The notes below the pieces were generated by a model that was not told the origin of the DNA, ran no database searches, and saw only the letters and a list, made by a program, of their open reading frames with translations. Shown here piece after piece: positions 39,336 through 49,284 of a stretch of 64,000 nt of DNA (its first letter is position 1; each line of letters starts with the position of its first letter). This DNA comes from Azonexaceae bacterium s22. Lineage in GTDB: Bacteria; Pseudomonadota; Gammaproteobacteria; Burkholderiales; Rhodocyclaceae. The stretch is from positions 1 through 64,000 of the forward strand of contig WYCU01000007.1 of the NCBI GenBank assembly GCA_016617495.1, in the 5' to 3' direction. A program made the position numbers and the translations under genes.

Positions 39336-40654
39336 GCCTGTATCTCGAACATTTCGGGCTGCGCGAACCGCCCTTCCGCATCACACCGCATACCGACTTT
39401 TTCTTCACCGGGGCGAATCGGGGCCCGACGCTCGACGCCTTGATCTATGCCATCACGCGCGACGAAGGCATCGTTGCCGTCACCGGCGAAGTGGGCAGCG
39501 GCAAGACCATGCTTTGCCGCATGTTGCTCGAACGCCTGCCTGACGACGTCGAATCGCTTTATCTCGCCAATCCCTCCCTTTCCCGCGAGGAAATCCTTGG
39601 CGCCATTGCCGACGAACTCGGCATTCCGGTCAGCGGCAAAACCACCCACTCGATGATCCGCGCACTGCAGGACGCCCTCGTCGCACGTTACGCCGCCGGC
39701 AAGCGCGTCGTATTGCTGATCGACGAGGCACACGCGATGCCCGCGGAATCGCTGGAGGAAATCCGGCTGCTCTCCAATCTGGAGTCGAAAGCCACAAAGC
39801 TCCTGCAGATCGCCCTGTTCGCACAACCCGAACTGGACGCCCGGCTCGCCGAAAACGACATGCGCCAATTGCGCGAACGGATTACCCAACATTTCAGCCT
39901 CGCTCCCCTGCAGGGCGAGGAGGTCACCAACTATATCGAGTTTCGTCTGCGTACGGCCGGGTACCGCGGCCCCAATCCGTTCACCGCCAAGGCAATCGAC
40001 ATCATTGCCGACGTTTCGGAAGGACTGTCGCGGCGCATCAACATTGTTGCCGACAAGGCGCTGCTCGCGGCTTATTCCTCAGGAACCCATCAAGTCGATG
40101 TCAAGGAAGTCAAGACTGCTGCGCAGGATGCCCGTTTTGTACCCATTGCGCGCAAACCCGCCCTGGGCCTGCCGCGACTCGCGACAGGGCAATGGGTTGC
40201 CCTGGGTGCGTTATTGATCGCCGCCCTTGCTGCATTGTTTGTTTTGATGCGTCCCGCACCGCTGCCCCAGGAAGCGCCGATCACATCATCGCCCGCCCCG
40301 GCCAGTGCCAGCCTGCCGGACCCGCACGCCGGATTGCCGGCCCTGGTGGCTCAGCATGCGCGGCAATACGACCAATGGCTGCCCGCAGCCCAGCGGGAGA
40401 ATTACTTCATCCAGATCACCTCGCGCGATGCGGCCCATGTCGACGACATCGAAACCTTTCTCAACAAGGGCACGCCCGGACTTGATCCCGCGCTGGTGCG
40501 CGTGTACGTCAGCAACAGCCCGGAAAACCCGAAAATCAGTGTCATTTATGGCGACTTCCCGTCAAAAGCGGTGGCGCAGGCGGCCATTCGCAACCTCCCC
40601 GACACCGTCCGGCGGATGCGCCCCTATGCCCGCCAGGTCAGCACATTACAATGA
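39332..40654 (+). CDS. mshM: MSHA biogenesis ATPase MshM with SPOR-like C-terminus
   Basis: A 440-residue ExeA/MshM-type AAA ATPase. MSLYLEHFGLREPPFRITP and Walker A TGEVGSGKTM are typical, followed by VVLLIDEAHAMP. A membrane helix lies at about 288-306 (WVALGALLIAALAALFVLM). The C-terminal 80 residues (NYFIQITSRDA ... VIYGDFPSKAVAQAAIRNLP) look like a SPOR peptidoglycan-binding domain. It probably inserts the MshL secretin through the cell wall. It overlaps the regulator stop (ATGA). Confidence 0.88.
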   Translation: MSLYLEHFGLREPPFRITPHTDFFFTGANRGPTLDALIYAITRDEGIVAVTGEVGSGKTMLCRMLLERLPDDVESLYLANPSLSREEILGAIADELGIPVSGKTTHSMIRALQDALVARYAAGKRVVLLIDEAHAMPAESLEEIRLLSNLESKATKLLQIALFAQPELDARLAENDMRQLRERITQHFSLAPLQGEEVTNYIEFRLRTAGYRGPNPFTAKAIDIIADVSEGLSRRINIVADKALLAAYSSGTHQVDVKEVKTAAQDARFVPIARKPALGLPRLATGQWVALGALLIAALAALFVLMRPAPLPQEAPITSSPAPASASLPDPHAGLPALVAQHARQYDQWLPAAQRENYFIQITSRDAAHVDDIETFLNKGTPGLDPALVRVYVSNSPENPKISVIYGDFPSKAVAQAAIRNLPDTVRRMRPYARQVSTLQ

Positions 40655-40756
40655 TGACACTTGCATTGAACCACAGCGGGCGGCAGCTTCCCGATGCCTG
40701 TGCTAGCATGCGAAAGTTAAGAAGTTCACCGTTCCGATGAGAGAAAGCTTTTCCGG

Positions 40757-42604
40757 ATGAAGTTGCGCCTTGTCTTCGCTTCCGCAATTGCGGTCTATCT
40801 CACGGCCTGCCAGGCACCGACGCCCCAGCAGCCGCTCGCCGGCCATATCAGCACCGAAACCACGACGCCGCCGGTCAAGGGCGCCATTCCCGCGCCGGTC
40901 CAGCAAACCCTGGCCCTGCCGAAGCCGCGTGCGGTGCCCAAGACGGAAACCTACAGTGTCGTCGTCAATAACGTTCAGGTCAGCGACCTGCTTTTCGCAC
41001 TGGCCCGGGATGCCAAAGTCAATGTGGATATCCACCCCGGCATTACGGGCACCGTCTCGCTCAACGCCATCAATCAAACCCTGCCGCAACTCCTGACGCG
41101 TATCGCCAAACAGGTCGATATGCGCTTCGAGCTCGACGGCCCCAATCTCGTCGTCATGCCGGACACGCCGTTCCTGAAGCATTACAAGGTGGATTACGTG
41201 AACATGTCGCGGAGTGTCGCGGAAACCATCTCGACGAGCACGCAGATCAACACCAACCCCGGTGGCGGCAGTTCGGGCAGCACCGGCAGTTCCGGCGGCA
41301 GCGGCAACGTCGGGGGGAGTGGCGGCAACATCTCCAATACGCGCATTGAAAACAAAACCGTGAATCAGTTTTGGGATTCGCTGGAGCGCAACATCAAGGA
41401 CATCCTCCGCGAGACCGACAAGATTCTTCCCGAGGGCTCCAGCGAAACCATCGTTGAGCAGGCCGCCTCACAAACCTCAACCGGTACCGCCGCCCTGCCC
41501 CAAGGCGTCGGCCAACGTGCGGCGCAGGCCATTGCCAGCGCGCTGCAAAGCAACGCGTCGCCCAGCGCCTCATCCCAATCCGCGGGCAACTCCGTGGTGC
41601 GCCGCAATACCTTCCGGGAAGCCGCCTCGGTCATCATTAATCCGGAAAGCGGAACGGTGACGGTTCGGGCAACCTCGCGCCAGCATGAAAAAATTCAGGA
41701 ATTCATCGACCGCGTCGTCGCTTCGTCGCGGCGGCAAGTACTGATCGAAGCAACCATCGTCGAGGTTCAATTGGGTGATGGCTACCAGCAGGGTATCCAG
41801 TGGGAGCGGCTGCGCAAGGATGGTTCGACGAAATTCTCGATCAGTCCGGCCTCGGTCAATAGCAACGTGGGCACCGCTGTCACGCCGTTCTCGCTGACCT
41901 TCTCCCAGCTTGGCGGCGCCTTTGACATCGCGGGCATCGTGGACCTCTTGCAGAGCTATGGCACAGCCAAGGTGCTCTCCAGTCCGCGCCTCTCGGTCAT
42001 GAACAACCAGACCGCCTTGCTCAAGGTGGTTGAAAACTACGTGTATTTCAACGTCAAAGCGGACACCACCTCAACAGCAAACGTAGGAACAACCGTTGCC
42101 GTGACCACAACACCGCAATCGGTTTCTGTCGGCCTGGTCATGACGGTCACCGCCCAGATCAGCGACAACGACGGCGTGATTCTCAATGTCCGCCCGACCG
42201 TTTCGAGCATCACCGAACTCAAGGAAGACCCCAACCCCAGCATCCCCGCGGGCGTCAAGAACTACGTGCCACAAATCCGCACGCGCGAAATCGAATCGGT
42301 GATGCGCGTCAACAACGGCGAAATCGCCGTGTTGGGCGGCCTGATGGAAGACAGCGTCAACTGGAAGACCGGCCGCGTCCCCATCGTCGGGCAAATCCCG
42401 CTGATCGGCGAACTGTTCACCACGCGCAACAACTCGGCGACCAAATCCGAGCTGGTCATCTTCCTTCGCCCGGTGGTCATCAAGGACCCGAGCCTCAATG
42501 GGGATTTCGCCGGCATGCGTCACATGTTGCCGGGTGAAAACTTCTTCGCCCAGCAACCGGAAGCCCAGCCGCTCAACAACCTCCCCGTCGGAAGGGTCCA
42601 ATGA
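40757..42604 (+). CDS. mshL: MSHA-type pilus secretin MshL
   Basis: A 615-residue outer-membrane secretin. The lipobox is YLTAC (Cys19). The N-terminal STN-like domain (about 70-140) is followed by a Gly/Ser-rich linker (about 168-195), and the secretin domain (about 290-590) holds VLSSPRLSVMNNQTALLKV and EIAVLGGLMEDS. It forms the pilus exit pore. The 102-base gap before it shows no clear terminator. Confidence 0.94.
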   Translation: MKLRLVFASAIAVYLTACQAPTPQQPLAGHISTETTTPPVKGAIPAPVQQTLALPKPRAVPKTETYSVVVNNVQVSDLLFALARDAKVNVDIHPGITGTVSLNAINQTLPQLLTRIAKQVDMRFELDGPNLVVMPDTPFLKHYKVDYVNMSRSVAETISTSTQINTNPGGGSSGSTGSSGGSGNVGGSGGNISNTRIENKTVNQFWDSLERNIKDILRETDKILPEGSSETIVEQAASQTSTGTAALPQGVGQRAAQAIASALQSNASPSASSQSAGNSVVRRNTFREAASVIINPESGTVTVRATSRQHEKIQEFIDRVVASSRRQVLIEATIVEVQLGDGYQQGIQWERLRKDGSTKFSISPASVNSNVGTAVTPFSLTFSQLGGAFDIAGIVDLLQSYGTAKVLSSPRLSVMNNQTALLKVVENYVYFNVKADTTSTANVGTTVAVTTTPQSVSVGLVMTVTAQISDNDGVILNVRPTVSSITELKEDPNPSIPAGVKNYVPQIRTREIESVMRVNNGEIAVLGGLMEDSVNWKTGRVPIVGQIPLIGELFTTRNNSATKSELVIFLRPVVIKDPSLNGDFAGMRHMLPGENFFAQQPEAQPLNNLPVGRVQ

Positions 42605-43872
42605 GCCTCCTGATGGACGCACTGCGCAGGGCCGAGAGCAGCAAGCAGGAAGCTGCCCGGGCCGCCGCCAGCGCGGAGCAACCCCCAGCCGGCCTGACTC
42701 TGGAGCCGCTTGGGGCAGAACCTCCGCCGCAAGCGACGAATTCGCTGCCGGATCTGGCGCTGCACATCGACGCGCTCGACGCGGACCTCGCGGCGACCTC
42801 AAATGCGCAAGCGGCTATCGCCAGCAACGCCAACGATACCGCGTCGCAGGCGCGGCCCATGGCCGCCAATTTCCCGCAAACGGCAAGCGAAGAAGCCTTG
42901 CAGGCCGCTGCCCGTAATCTCTTTGCGGCCAAGCAGGTCGCGCCACCTTCGCGCAAACCCATGTGGATCGGCCTGGGGCTTCTGGGCTTGGCCCTGCTCG
43001 GCATCGGCGCCTACGTGTGGTACCAGACGCAAGCGCTGAGCGTCAATACGTTGACGCGCGCGGGGAGCCTCCCACCGGCATCGGCCCCCTCGACACCGCC
43101 GTCGCTGCCACTGAACGCCAATACTGCGCCGCGGCCCGCGCCGGACCCGGCCGTGAATTTGCCTCAAATTCCGGCGTCGACCGCGACAAATGCCTTTCCG
43201 GAAGCATTTCCGGGGCGCCCGCAGTTCCCCGCAGCCGAACGCGCCGCACCACCCGCCGAGCCCCGCCTGGCCAACGGCAATATCCGTTTTTCGCGCACTC
43301 GCCTGGAGGTCGACCCGCACCTTCAGAGCGGCTACATCAAATTGCAGGCCAATCAACTCGATCCGGCCCGGCGGGATTACGAAGCCGCCTTGCGTGCCGA
43401 CCCGAACAATATCGATGCCTTGCTGGCCCTTGCCGCCATCGCCCAACGCCAAGGCCAGAGCGCAGATGCCGAGCGTTATCTGCAACGCGCGCAGGAGGCC
43501 GACCCGCGCGACCCTGCCGTGCTCGCCGCGGCAATGGGCAATGCGCCAGGCAGCGACCCGACCCCCAGTGAAAGTCGGCTGAAAACCCTGCTGGCAGCAC
43601 AGCCCGAATCCGGCCCGCTGAATTTTGCGCTGGGCAATCTCTACGCCCGCCAAGGGCGCTGGCCGGAGGCGCAACAGCTGTTTTTCAATGCGGTGGCTGC
43701 CGACAGCGACAATCCGGACTATCTTTTCAACCTCGCCGTCAGCCTCGATCAAATCAGACAAGCCAAGCTGGCGGCGCAGCACTATCGCCTGGCACTGGAA
43801 GCCGCACAAAAGCGGCCGGCCGCTTTCGATCGGGAAAGCGTCCGCCTCCGCCTGAACGAACTTCAGCCATAG
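42601..43872 (+). CDS. mshN: MshN-like TPR protein of the MSHA pilus
   Basis: A 423-residue protein with a cytoplasmic N-terminus (MSLLMDALRRAE), one membrane helix (about 119-141), an Ala/Pro linker and TPR repeats from about 245 (GYIKLQANQLDPARRDYEAALR, NFALGNLYARQGRWPEAQQLF). It overlaps mshL by 4 bases. A repeated-word copy lies in the linker, read ASTATN. Confidence 0.85.
   Translation: MSLLMDALRRAESSKQEAARAAASAEQPPAGLTLEPLGAEPPPQATNSLPDLALHIDALDADLAATSNAQAAIASNANDTASQARPMAANFPQTASEEALQAAARNLFAAKQVAPPSRKPMWIGLGLLGLALLGIGAYVWYQTQALSVNTLTRAGSLPPASAPSTPPSLPLNANTAPRPAPDPAVNLPQIPASTATNAFPEAFPGRPQFPAAERAAPPAEPRLANGNIRFSRTRLEVDPHLQSGYIKLQANQLDPARRDYEAALRADPNNIDALLALAAIAQRQGQSADAERYLQRAQEADPRDPAVLAAAMGNAPGSDPTPSESRLKTLLAAQPESGPLNFALGNLYARQGRWPEAQQLFFNAVAADSDNPDYLFNLAVSLDQIRQAKLAAQHYRLALEAAQKRPAAFDRESVRLRLNELQP
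43176..43189 (+). repeat. Repeated word copy 11 (GTCGACCGCGACAA)
   Basis: Sense-strand copy in the mshN linker, with AT-rich AAATT upstream. Confidence 0.85.
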
Positions 43873-43882
43873 GCGGCCGCGC

Positions 43883-45589
43883 ATGAACGCTCCCAACCAG
43901 CAACGACGTCCGCTCGGCCAGATCCTGATCGCCAAGGGCATCCTGTCCGAAGACCAGCTGAGAATCGCGCTCCTTGAGCAAATGAAAGCCAACCAACCGG
44001 TTGGCAAATTGCTGGTTTCCCTGGGATTCGTCTCCGAAGCGACCCTGCGCGAAGCGCTATCGGAAAGCCTTGGGCGTCAAAGCATCGACCTCTCCAATGC
44101 CATCGTCGACCCGCAAGCGCTCAAGCTCGTGCCCAGGGATGTGGCAAAACGACACCACCTGCTGCCGCTCGATTTTGACGAAGCAGCGCAGCGACTGACG
44201 CTTGCCGTCGCCGATACGCGCGACATCGTCGGTCTGGACAAGGTACGCGCCTCGCTCAGCGAACATGTCGAAATCGACACGCTGCTGGCGGGCGAGTCCG
44301 AAATCGACCGGGCCATTGACCAGTATTACGGCTATGAGCTCTCCATCGATGGCATCCTGCATGAAATCGAAACCGGTGAAATCGACTGGAAGAGTCTTTC
44401 GGCAACCGACGATGAATACAGCCAACCCGTTGTCCGTCTCATCGACGCCATCCTGACGGATGCCGTCAAGCGGGATGTCTCCGACATTCACTTCGAACCG
44501 GAAGCCAATTTCCTGCGCATCCGCTACCGCATCGACGGCATGCTGCGGCAGATCCGCGCCTTGCACAAATCCTACTGGCCAGCGATGACGGTCCGCATCA
44601 AGGTCCTTTCCGGGATGAACATCGCAGAAATGCGTGCCCCGCAGGACGGCCGCATCGGCCTGACCGTTTCCGGCCGGCAAGTCGATTTCCGCGTGGCGTG
44701 TCAGCCGACCATCCACGGCGAAAACATCGTATTGCGTATCCTGGACCGGCAAAAAGGGATCGTGCCGCTGGAACAACTCGGGCTGGCGGAAGACCACCTG
44801 CAACAACTCAAGCTCATGATTGCCCGCCCCGAGGGCATCATTCTGGTCACCGGGCCGACCGGCAGCGGGAAAACCACCTCGCTCTACTCGGTGCTTAACC
44901 ACATCAACTCCGAGGGCATTCACATCATGACCCTCGAAGACCCGGTCGAATACCCCATGGCGCTGGTGCGCCAGACCTCGGTCTCGGAAACGGCCAAACT
45001 GGATTTCGCCAACGGCATCCGTTCGATGATGCGTCAGGACCCGGATGTGATCCTGGTCGGCGAAATCCGCGATGCCGAAACAGCGGAAATGGCCTTTCGT
45101 GCCGCAATGACCGGCCATCAGGTCTATTCCACCCTGCACACCAACTCCGCCATCGGCACAATTCCGCGTTTGCTCGACATCGGCGTACTGCCTGACATCA
45201 TGGCCGGCAACATCATCGGGATCGTGGCTCAGCGCCTGGTCCGCCGACTCTGCGAACACTGCAAGACTCCGTATCAGGCAGAGCCGCACGAAATGCAGTT
45301 GCTCGGCCCGATGTCGGAGGGCGGACGCCCCATCCTGTTCCGCCCGACCGGATGCGAACGTTGTGACTTCCAGGGCTACCGCGGGCGTCTCGCCATCATG
45401 GAGTTGTTGCGTATCGATCGCGGCATCGATGAGCTGATCGCCCGCCGCGCAACCACCCACGAAATCCGTGCACGGGCGCTTGAGCAGGGCTTCATCACCC
45501 TTGCCGACGACGGGTTGCGGCGCGTTGTCGCCGGCATGACCTCTCTGGAAGAACTGGGGCGGGTCGTCGATCTTACCGACCGGATGTAG
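43883..45589 (+). CDS. mshE: MSHA pilus assembly ATPase MshE
   Basis: A 568-residue GspE/PulE-type motor. The N-terminal MshEN-like domain (about 1-160) begins QRRPLGQILIAKGILSEDQL. This domain type binds c-di-GMP in several species, which could link it to the HD-GYP enzyme in this window. Walker A is TGPTGSGKTTSLY, the Asp box is ILVGEIRDAET, and zinc cysteines are CEHC and CERC. It powers pilus extension. Confidence 0.95.
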   Translation: MNAPNQQRRPLGQILIAKGILSEDQLRIALLEQMKANQPVGKLLVSLGFVSEATLREALSESLGRQSIDLSNAIVDPQALKLVPRDVAKRHHLLPLDFDEAAQRLTLAVADTRDIVGLDKVRASLSEHVEIDTLLAGESEIDRAIDQYYGYELSIDGILHEIETGEIDWKSLSATDDEYSQPVVRLIDAILTDAVKRDVSDIHFEPEANFLRIRYRIDGMLRQIRALHKSYWPAMTVRIKVLSGMNIAEMRAPQDGRIGLTVSGRQVDFRVACQPTIHGENIVLRILDRQKGIVPLEQLGLAEDHLQQLKLMIARPEGIILVTGPTGSGKTTSLYSVLNHINSEGIHIMTLEDPVEYPMALVRQTSVSETAKLDFANGIRSMMRQDPDVILVGEIRDAETAEMAFRAAMTGHQVYSTLHTNSAIGTIPRLLDIGVLPDIMAGNIIGIVAQRLVRRLCEHCKTPYQAEPHEMQLLGPMSEGGRPILFRPTGCERCDFQGYRGRLAIMELLRIDRGIDELIARRATTHEIRARALEQGFITLADDGLRRVVAGMTSLEELGRVVDLTDRM

Positions 45590-45591
45590 CC

Positions 45592-46791
45592 ATGCTGTAC
45601 GACTACAAGGCGGTCAGTGCCGAAGGAAGAATGGTTTTCGGGCGCATCGATGCCATCAATGTGGTTGATCTGGAAATGCGCCTCAAACGCATGGAGCTCG
45701 ACCTGGTGACCGGTAAACCGGTCGACCGTCACCAGCTTTTTGGCACCCGCAAGATTCCCCGTCGCGAACTGATCAATTTCTGCTTCCACCTCGATCAATT
45801 GGCGCGCTCCGGCGTTCCCGTGCTTGAAGGACTGGCCGACCTGCGCGATTCCATCGAAAACCCGCGCTTCCGGGAAGTTATCGCCGGACTGATCGAGGGC
45901 ATCGAAGGGGGGCAGACCCTGTCGCTGGCCATGGCGGACCACCCTACGGTCTTCAACCCGGTGTTCGTCAACCTCATCCGTGCCGGCGAGAGTACCGGCC
46001 AACTTCCCGAAGTCTTAAGCAGCCTCAACGAGTCGCTGAAGTGGGAAGACGAACTGGTATCGCATACCCGAAAACTGCTGATGTACCCTGCGTTTGTGTC
46101 GACGGTCGTGCTTGGCGCAACCTTCTTCCTGATGATCTACATGGTGCCGCAGCTCAAGATTTTCGTAAAAAACATGGGGCAGACGCTGCCCCCGCAGACC
46201 AAACTGCTTTTCTTCGTCTCCGACCTGCTCGTCGCCTACTGGTGGGTTTTTCTGCTTCTCCCCGTGGTAGTCGTCGGCATCCTTCACCTGATCCTGCGCA
46301 GCAATCCGCTGGCACGGGTCCGTCTGGACACGTTCAAACTCAGCGTTCCCGTCATTGGCCCGATTCTGAAGAAGATCATCCTCTCCCGCTTTGCCAACAC
46401 TTTCGCCATGCTCTACGCCTCCGGCATTCCCATTCTGGAGTCCATCCGCGCCACGCAGGAGATCGTCGGCAACCTGGCCGTGCGCAAAGCCCTGTTGCGC
46501 GTAGAACAATCCATTCGCGAAGGCCAGAATGTTGCCGGCGCCTTCCGCGATGCCGGACTGTTTCCGCCGCTCGTCGTACGTATGTTGCGCGTCGGCGAAA
46601 ATACCGGTGGTCTGGACAAGGCTTTGCGTAACGTCAGTTATTTTTACAATCGGGACGTCAAGGAATCCGTTGAAAAAGCGCAAGCAATGATCGAACCGAT
46701 GTTGACGCTGGTCATGGGCGCGCTGCTCGGATGGATCATGCTCTCGGTCATCGGCCCCATCTACGACGTGATCGGCAAGATCAAGACATGA
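45592..46791 (+). CDS. mshG: MSHA pilus inner-membrane platform protein MshG
   Basis: A 399-residue GspF/PilC-type protein with two repeats of the T2SSF domain and hydrophobic segments around 165-190, 210-230 and 368-392. HLDQLARSGVPVLEGLADLR and FANTFAMLYASGIPILESI are the repeat starts. It starts 2 bases after mshE. Confidence 0.95.
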   Translation: MLYDYKAVSAEGRMVFGRIDAINVVDLEMRLKRMELDLVTGKPVDRHQLFGTRKIPRRELINFCFHLDQLARSGVPVLEGLADLRDSIENPRFREVIAGLIEGIEGGQTLSLAMADHPTVFNPVFVNLIRAGESTGQLPEVLSSLNESLKWEDELVSHTRKLLMYPAFVSTVVLGATFFLMIYMVPQLKIFVKNMGQTLPPQTKLLFFVSDLLVAYWWVFLLLPVVVVGILHLILRSNPLARVRLDTFKLSVPVIGPILKKIILSRFANTFAMLYASGIPILESIRATQEIVGNLAVRKALLRVEQSIREGQNVAGAFRDAGLFPPLVVRMLRVGENTGGLDKALRNVSYFYNRDVKESVEKAQAMIEPMLTLVMGALLGWIMLSVIGPIYDVIGKIKT

Positions 46792-48326
46792 TTTCCCGGC
46801 GATTGCTCTATCTCGACACGCAGCGTCTGACAGCCTACGAATGGAAGCAGGGGCGTCTGCAGGCAGAAGGCGTCTTCGAAATGCGCGCCGAAGAATATGC
46901 GCGCTTCGGGCAATACTTGCGTGAACATGCGCAAAGCCATTTCCAGTTGCTGGCGAACGTCGCCGAAGAGGGGCATGAGCAGGAAACCATCCCCTTCCTT
47001 CAGGGCGCGGATCGCAAGGCGCTGATCACGCGCAAGCTGGGCCAGCATTTCCTGGGCTCCCCCCTGACCCTTTTCACCTCGTTGGGCTACGAAAAGGACA
47101 AACGCAAAAACGAACGGCTACTGCTCTCGGCACTCACCAATCCCGCACACTTCACCCCCTGGATTGAGGCGTTTCAGCAGGCTGACGCGCCCTTGGCGGG
47201 CATTTACACCCTCCCGCAATTGAGTGGCCGACTCCTCAAAAAACTTGGCAAACCTGACGAGCGCGCGCTCCTGCTCACCTTTCAGGACCACTCGATCCGC
47301 GAAAGCTTTATCGTCGGCGGCCAAGCCCTGTTCTCCCGGATGGCACCGCTCTTCGATTCCAGCATCGCCGGAATCGCCTCGCGCCTGGGTGCCGAAGCCA
47401 CCAAGCTCCACCAGTATCTGGTCGGCCGTCGCCAACTTGGCCGGAACGAAACACTAACGGTCTACATCCTGGCCCACCCCCAAGCACTCGGAGCCGTCCG
47501 GCATGCGTGCGTGGACACACATGCCTTGCACTTCGAGGTCATCGACAGCCATCTCGCCGCCCGGCGCCTTGATCTGAAAACCCTGCCCGGCGACACCAGC
47601 AGCGAGCTGATCTTTCTGCATCTGCTCGCCGCCTCGCCGCCAACGCAGCAATACGCACCGGAGACGTGGCGGCACGATTACCGCATCTCGCAGCTGCGCT
47701 ATGGCCTCCTCGCCCTCGCGGCAACCGCTGTGCTGGGCGGGACGCTATTCGGCGCCAAGCAGATCTATGATGCGTATAGCCTCAATCGCCAAACGCAGGA
47801 GCTCAATGCATCCGAAACGGACCTGAACTGGCGCTACCGCGAAATTGCCGCCACGTTCCCGCAGTTGGGCATAGACAAGGAGGCGCTGCGGCGCATTACC
47901 GACCGTCAAAACGAACTGATCAAACTCAGGCGATCTCCACAAGGTACGCTCGCGATTGTCAGTCGCGCCCTGAGCGAAATGCCCAACATCAATCTCGACG
48001 CACTGGAATGGGGTGTGGGCGATGGCAAGCAGGGCAGTGCGGTTGCACTGAAAGAATTGCTCTCAGGTGCGACCAAGGGAGAAAACGAGCACGTTACCCT
48101 GCGAGGAACGATCCGACTCGGCCCCGGCAGTACCCCGCGCCAGACTTTGGCCACTTTCGAGCATTTTCTCGACCTGCTGCGTGCTGAACGCGAGGTCGAT
48201 GTGCACGTCGTGCAACAACCGTTCGAGCTCGAATCCGCCCGGGCACTGCGAGGGACGGATGTCGACATGGATACCGCAACCCCACGACAGTTCGCCGTGC
48301 AAATTGTTCGAAAGGCTCAGCCATGA
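46788..48326 (+). CDS. MshI/PilM-PilN-like pilus biogenesis protein
   Basis: A 512-residue protein. The N-terminal half is actin-fold-like and cytoplasmic (MISRRLLYLDTQRLTAYEW). A membrane helix at about 305-325 (YGLLALAATAVLGGTLFGAK) is followed by a coiled coil and periplasmic domain. The layout resembles a PilM plus PilN pair, or MshI. It overlaps mshG (ATGA) and the next gene. Confidence 0.75.
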   Translation: MISRRLLYLDTQRLTAYEWKQGRLQAEGVFEMRAEEYARFGQYLREHAQSHFQLLANVAEEGHEQETIPFLQGADRKALITRKLGQHFLGSPLTLFTSLGYEKDKRKNERLLLSALTNPAHFTPWIEAFQQADAPLAGIYTLPQLSGRLLKKLGKPDERALLLTFQDHSIRESFIVGGQALFSRMAPLFDSSIAGIASRLGAEATKLHQYLVGRRQLGRNETLTVYILAHPQALGAVRHACVDTHALHFEVIDSHLAARRLDLKTLPGDTSSELIFLHLLAASPPTQQYAPETWRHDYRISQLRYGLLALAATAVLGGTLFGAKQIYDAYSLNRQTQELNASETDLNWRYREIAATFPQLGIDKEALRRITDRQNELIKLRRSPQGTLAIVSRALSEMPNINLDALEWGVGDGKQGSAVALKELLSGATKGENEHVTLRGTIRLGPGSTPRQTLATFEHFLDLLRAEREVDVHVVQQPFELESARALRGTDVDMDTATPRQFAVQIVRKAQP

Positions 48327-48922
48327 AATTTGAGCGACGCGATTTCGGGAAATTGCAATGGCAGCTTCTTGCTGCCTTGGGCGCATTGGCAATCGGCTTC
48401 GCTTTTGCCTATTGGACCAGCACCCTCTCCAGCGCGGCGCGCATCGAACGCAATGCCGCCGCAAGTCGCAAGGCGGCCATTGAGCAGACACTGGGTCAGG
48501 TTCGCACAGAAGAGCAGGAAATCAAGACGCGCACCCAGCAATTTCTTGAAATGGATGCCTCTGGAATCACCGGCCCGGAGAAACGGCTGGACTGGATGGA
48601 AATGTTGCGGGATATCCAGCGCCAACTCCGCATCCCCGGCATGACCTATGAGTTTGGCGCCCAAACCCAGCTTGATGCGAACGCTGTAGGTGGCTATGCC
48701 TTCCATGGCAGCCAACTCAAAATTCAGTTGCGCCTGCTCCACGAAGAAGATTTGTTGAATTTCCTGGCTCGCGTTCAGCGCCAAGCCAAAGCAATGGTGC
48801 TGGTCCGCTCTTGCAAAATTGCACGCCTGCCTCCCGGAACGGCCGATGCAGCCCAACTGAGTGCCGACTGCGTGATGGAGTGGATAACACTCCGTCCCGC
48901 CAGCGGAGGAAAGCAACCGTGA
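48323..48922 (+). CDS. MshJ/PilO-like pilus biogenesis protein
   Basis: A 199-residue protein with one N-terminal membrane helix (about 15-32), a short coiled coil (about 38-75) and a PilO-like ferredoxin-fold C-terminus. The position after the MshI-like gene supports MshJ/PilO. It overlaps both neighbours by 4 bases. Confidence 0.7.
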   Translation: MKFERRDFGKLQWQLLAALGALAIGFAFAYWTSTLSSAARIERNAAASRKAAIEQTLGQVRTEEQEIKTRTQQFLEMDASGITGPEKRLDWMEMLRDIQRQLRIPGMTYEFGAQTQLDANAVGGYAFHGSQLKIQLRLLHEEDLLNFLARVQRQAKAMVLVRSCKIARLPPGTADAAQLSADCVMEWITLRPASGGKQP

Positions 48923-49284
48923 AATTAGTCTTGCTACTCCTTTCCCTGCTCGCCGTAAGTCCAGTCCATTCGCAGGACGACGCACAACCACTCGGCCGAC
49001 TCTTCTTCACGCCGCAGCAACGTGCCGCGCTGGATCGCGAGCGCCTGCTGGGTGTCAATCAGCGCAGCAGCGGCCTGGATGGCGATGCCAGCTACACCTT
49101 CAACGGCGAGGTTCGGCGCTCCAGTGGGAAAAATACGCGATGGATCAATGGCGAGGCAGTCACCGGAAGCACCCGCCCTCCCGAAGTGCCTGTCGGTGAC
49201 ACCTACCATCCCGCAACTGGCGAGCGCGAGACGCCGCTGGGCGATGGACGAATCGTGGTTAACCGGAAAAAGGGCGCGCCATGA
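48919..49284 (+). CDS. MshK-like small exported pilus protein
   Basis: A 121-residue protein. The signal peptide LVLLLLSLLAVSPVHS precedes a short soluble domain with FTPQQRAALDRERL and FNGEVRRSSGKNTRWINGE, like the MshK/PilP-type partner proteins of secretins. The GTG at 48919 has a strong GGAGGAAA site. Confidence 0.65.
   Translation: MKLVLLLLSLLAVSPVHSQDDAQPLGRLFFTPQQRAALDRERLLGVNQRSSGLDGDASYTFNGEVRRSSGKNTRWINGEAVTGSTRPPEVPVGDTYHPATGERETPLGDGRIVVNRKKGAP

Noticed and set aside
41255-41335. Short Gly/Ser-coding repeats, checked as a possible CRISPR or satellite
   Set aside because: Irregular GGC/AGC codon runs forming the MshL linker. No constant repeat or spacers.
44057-45460. A 467-codon frame on the minus strand
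   Set aside because: Antisense to mshE, whose Walker and zinc motifs are plain.
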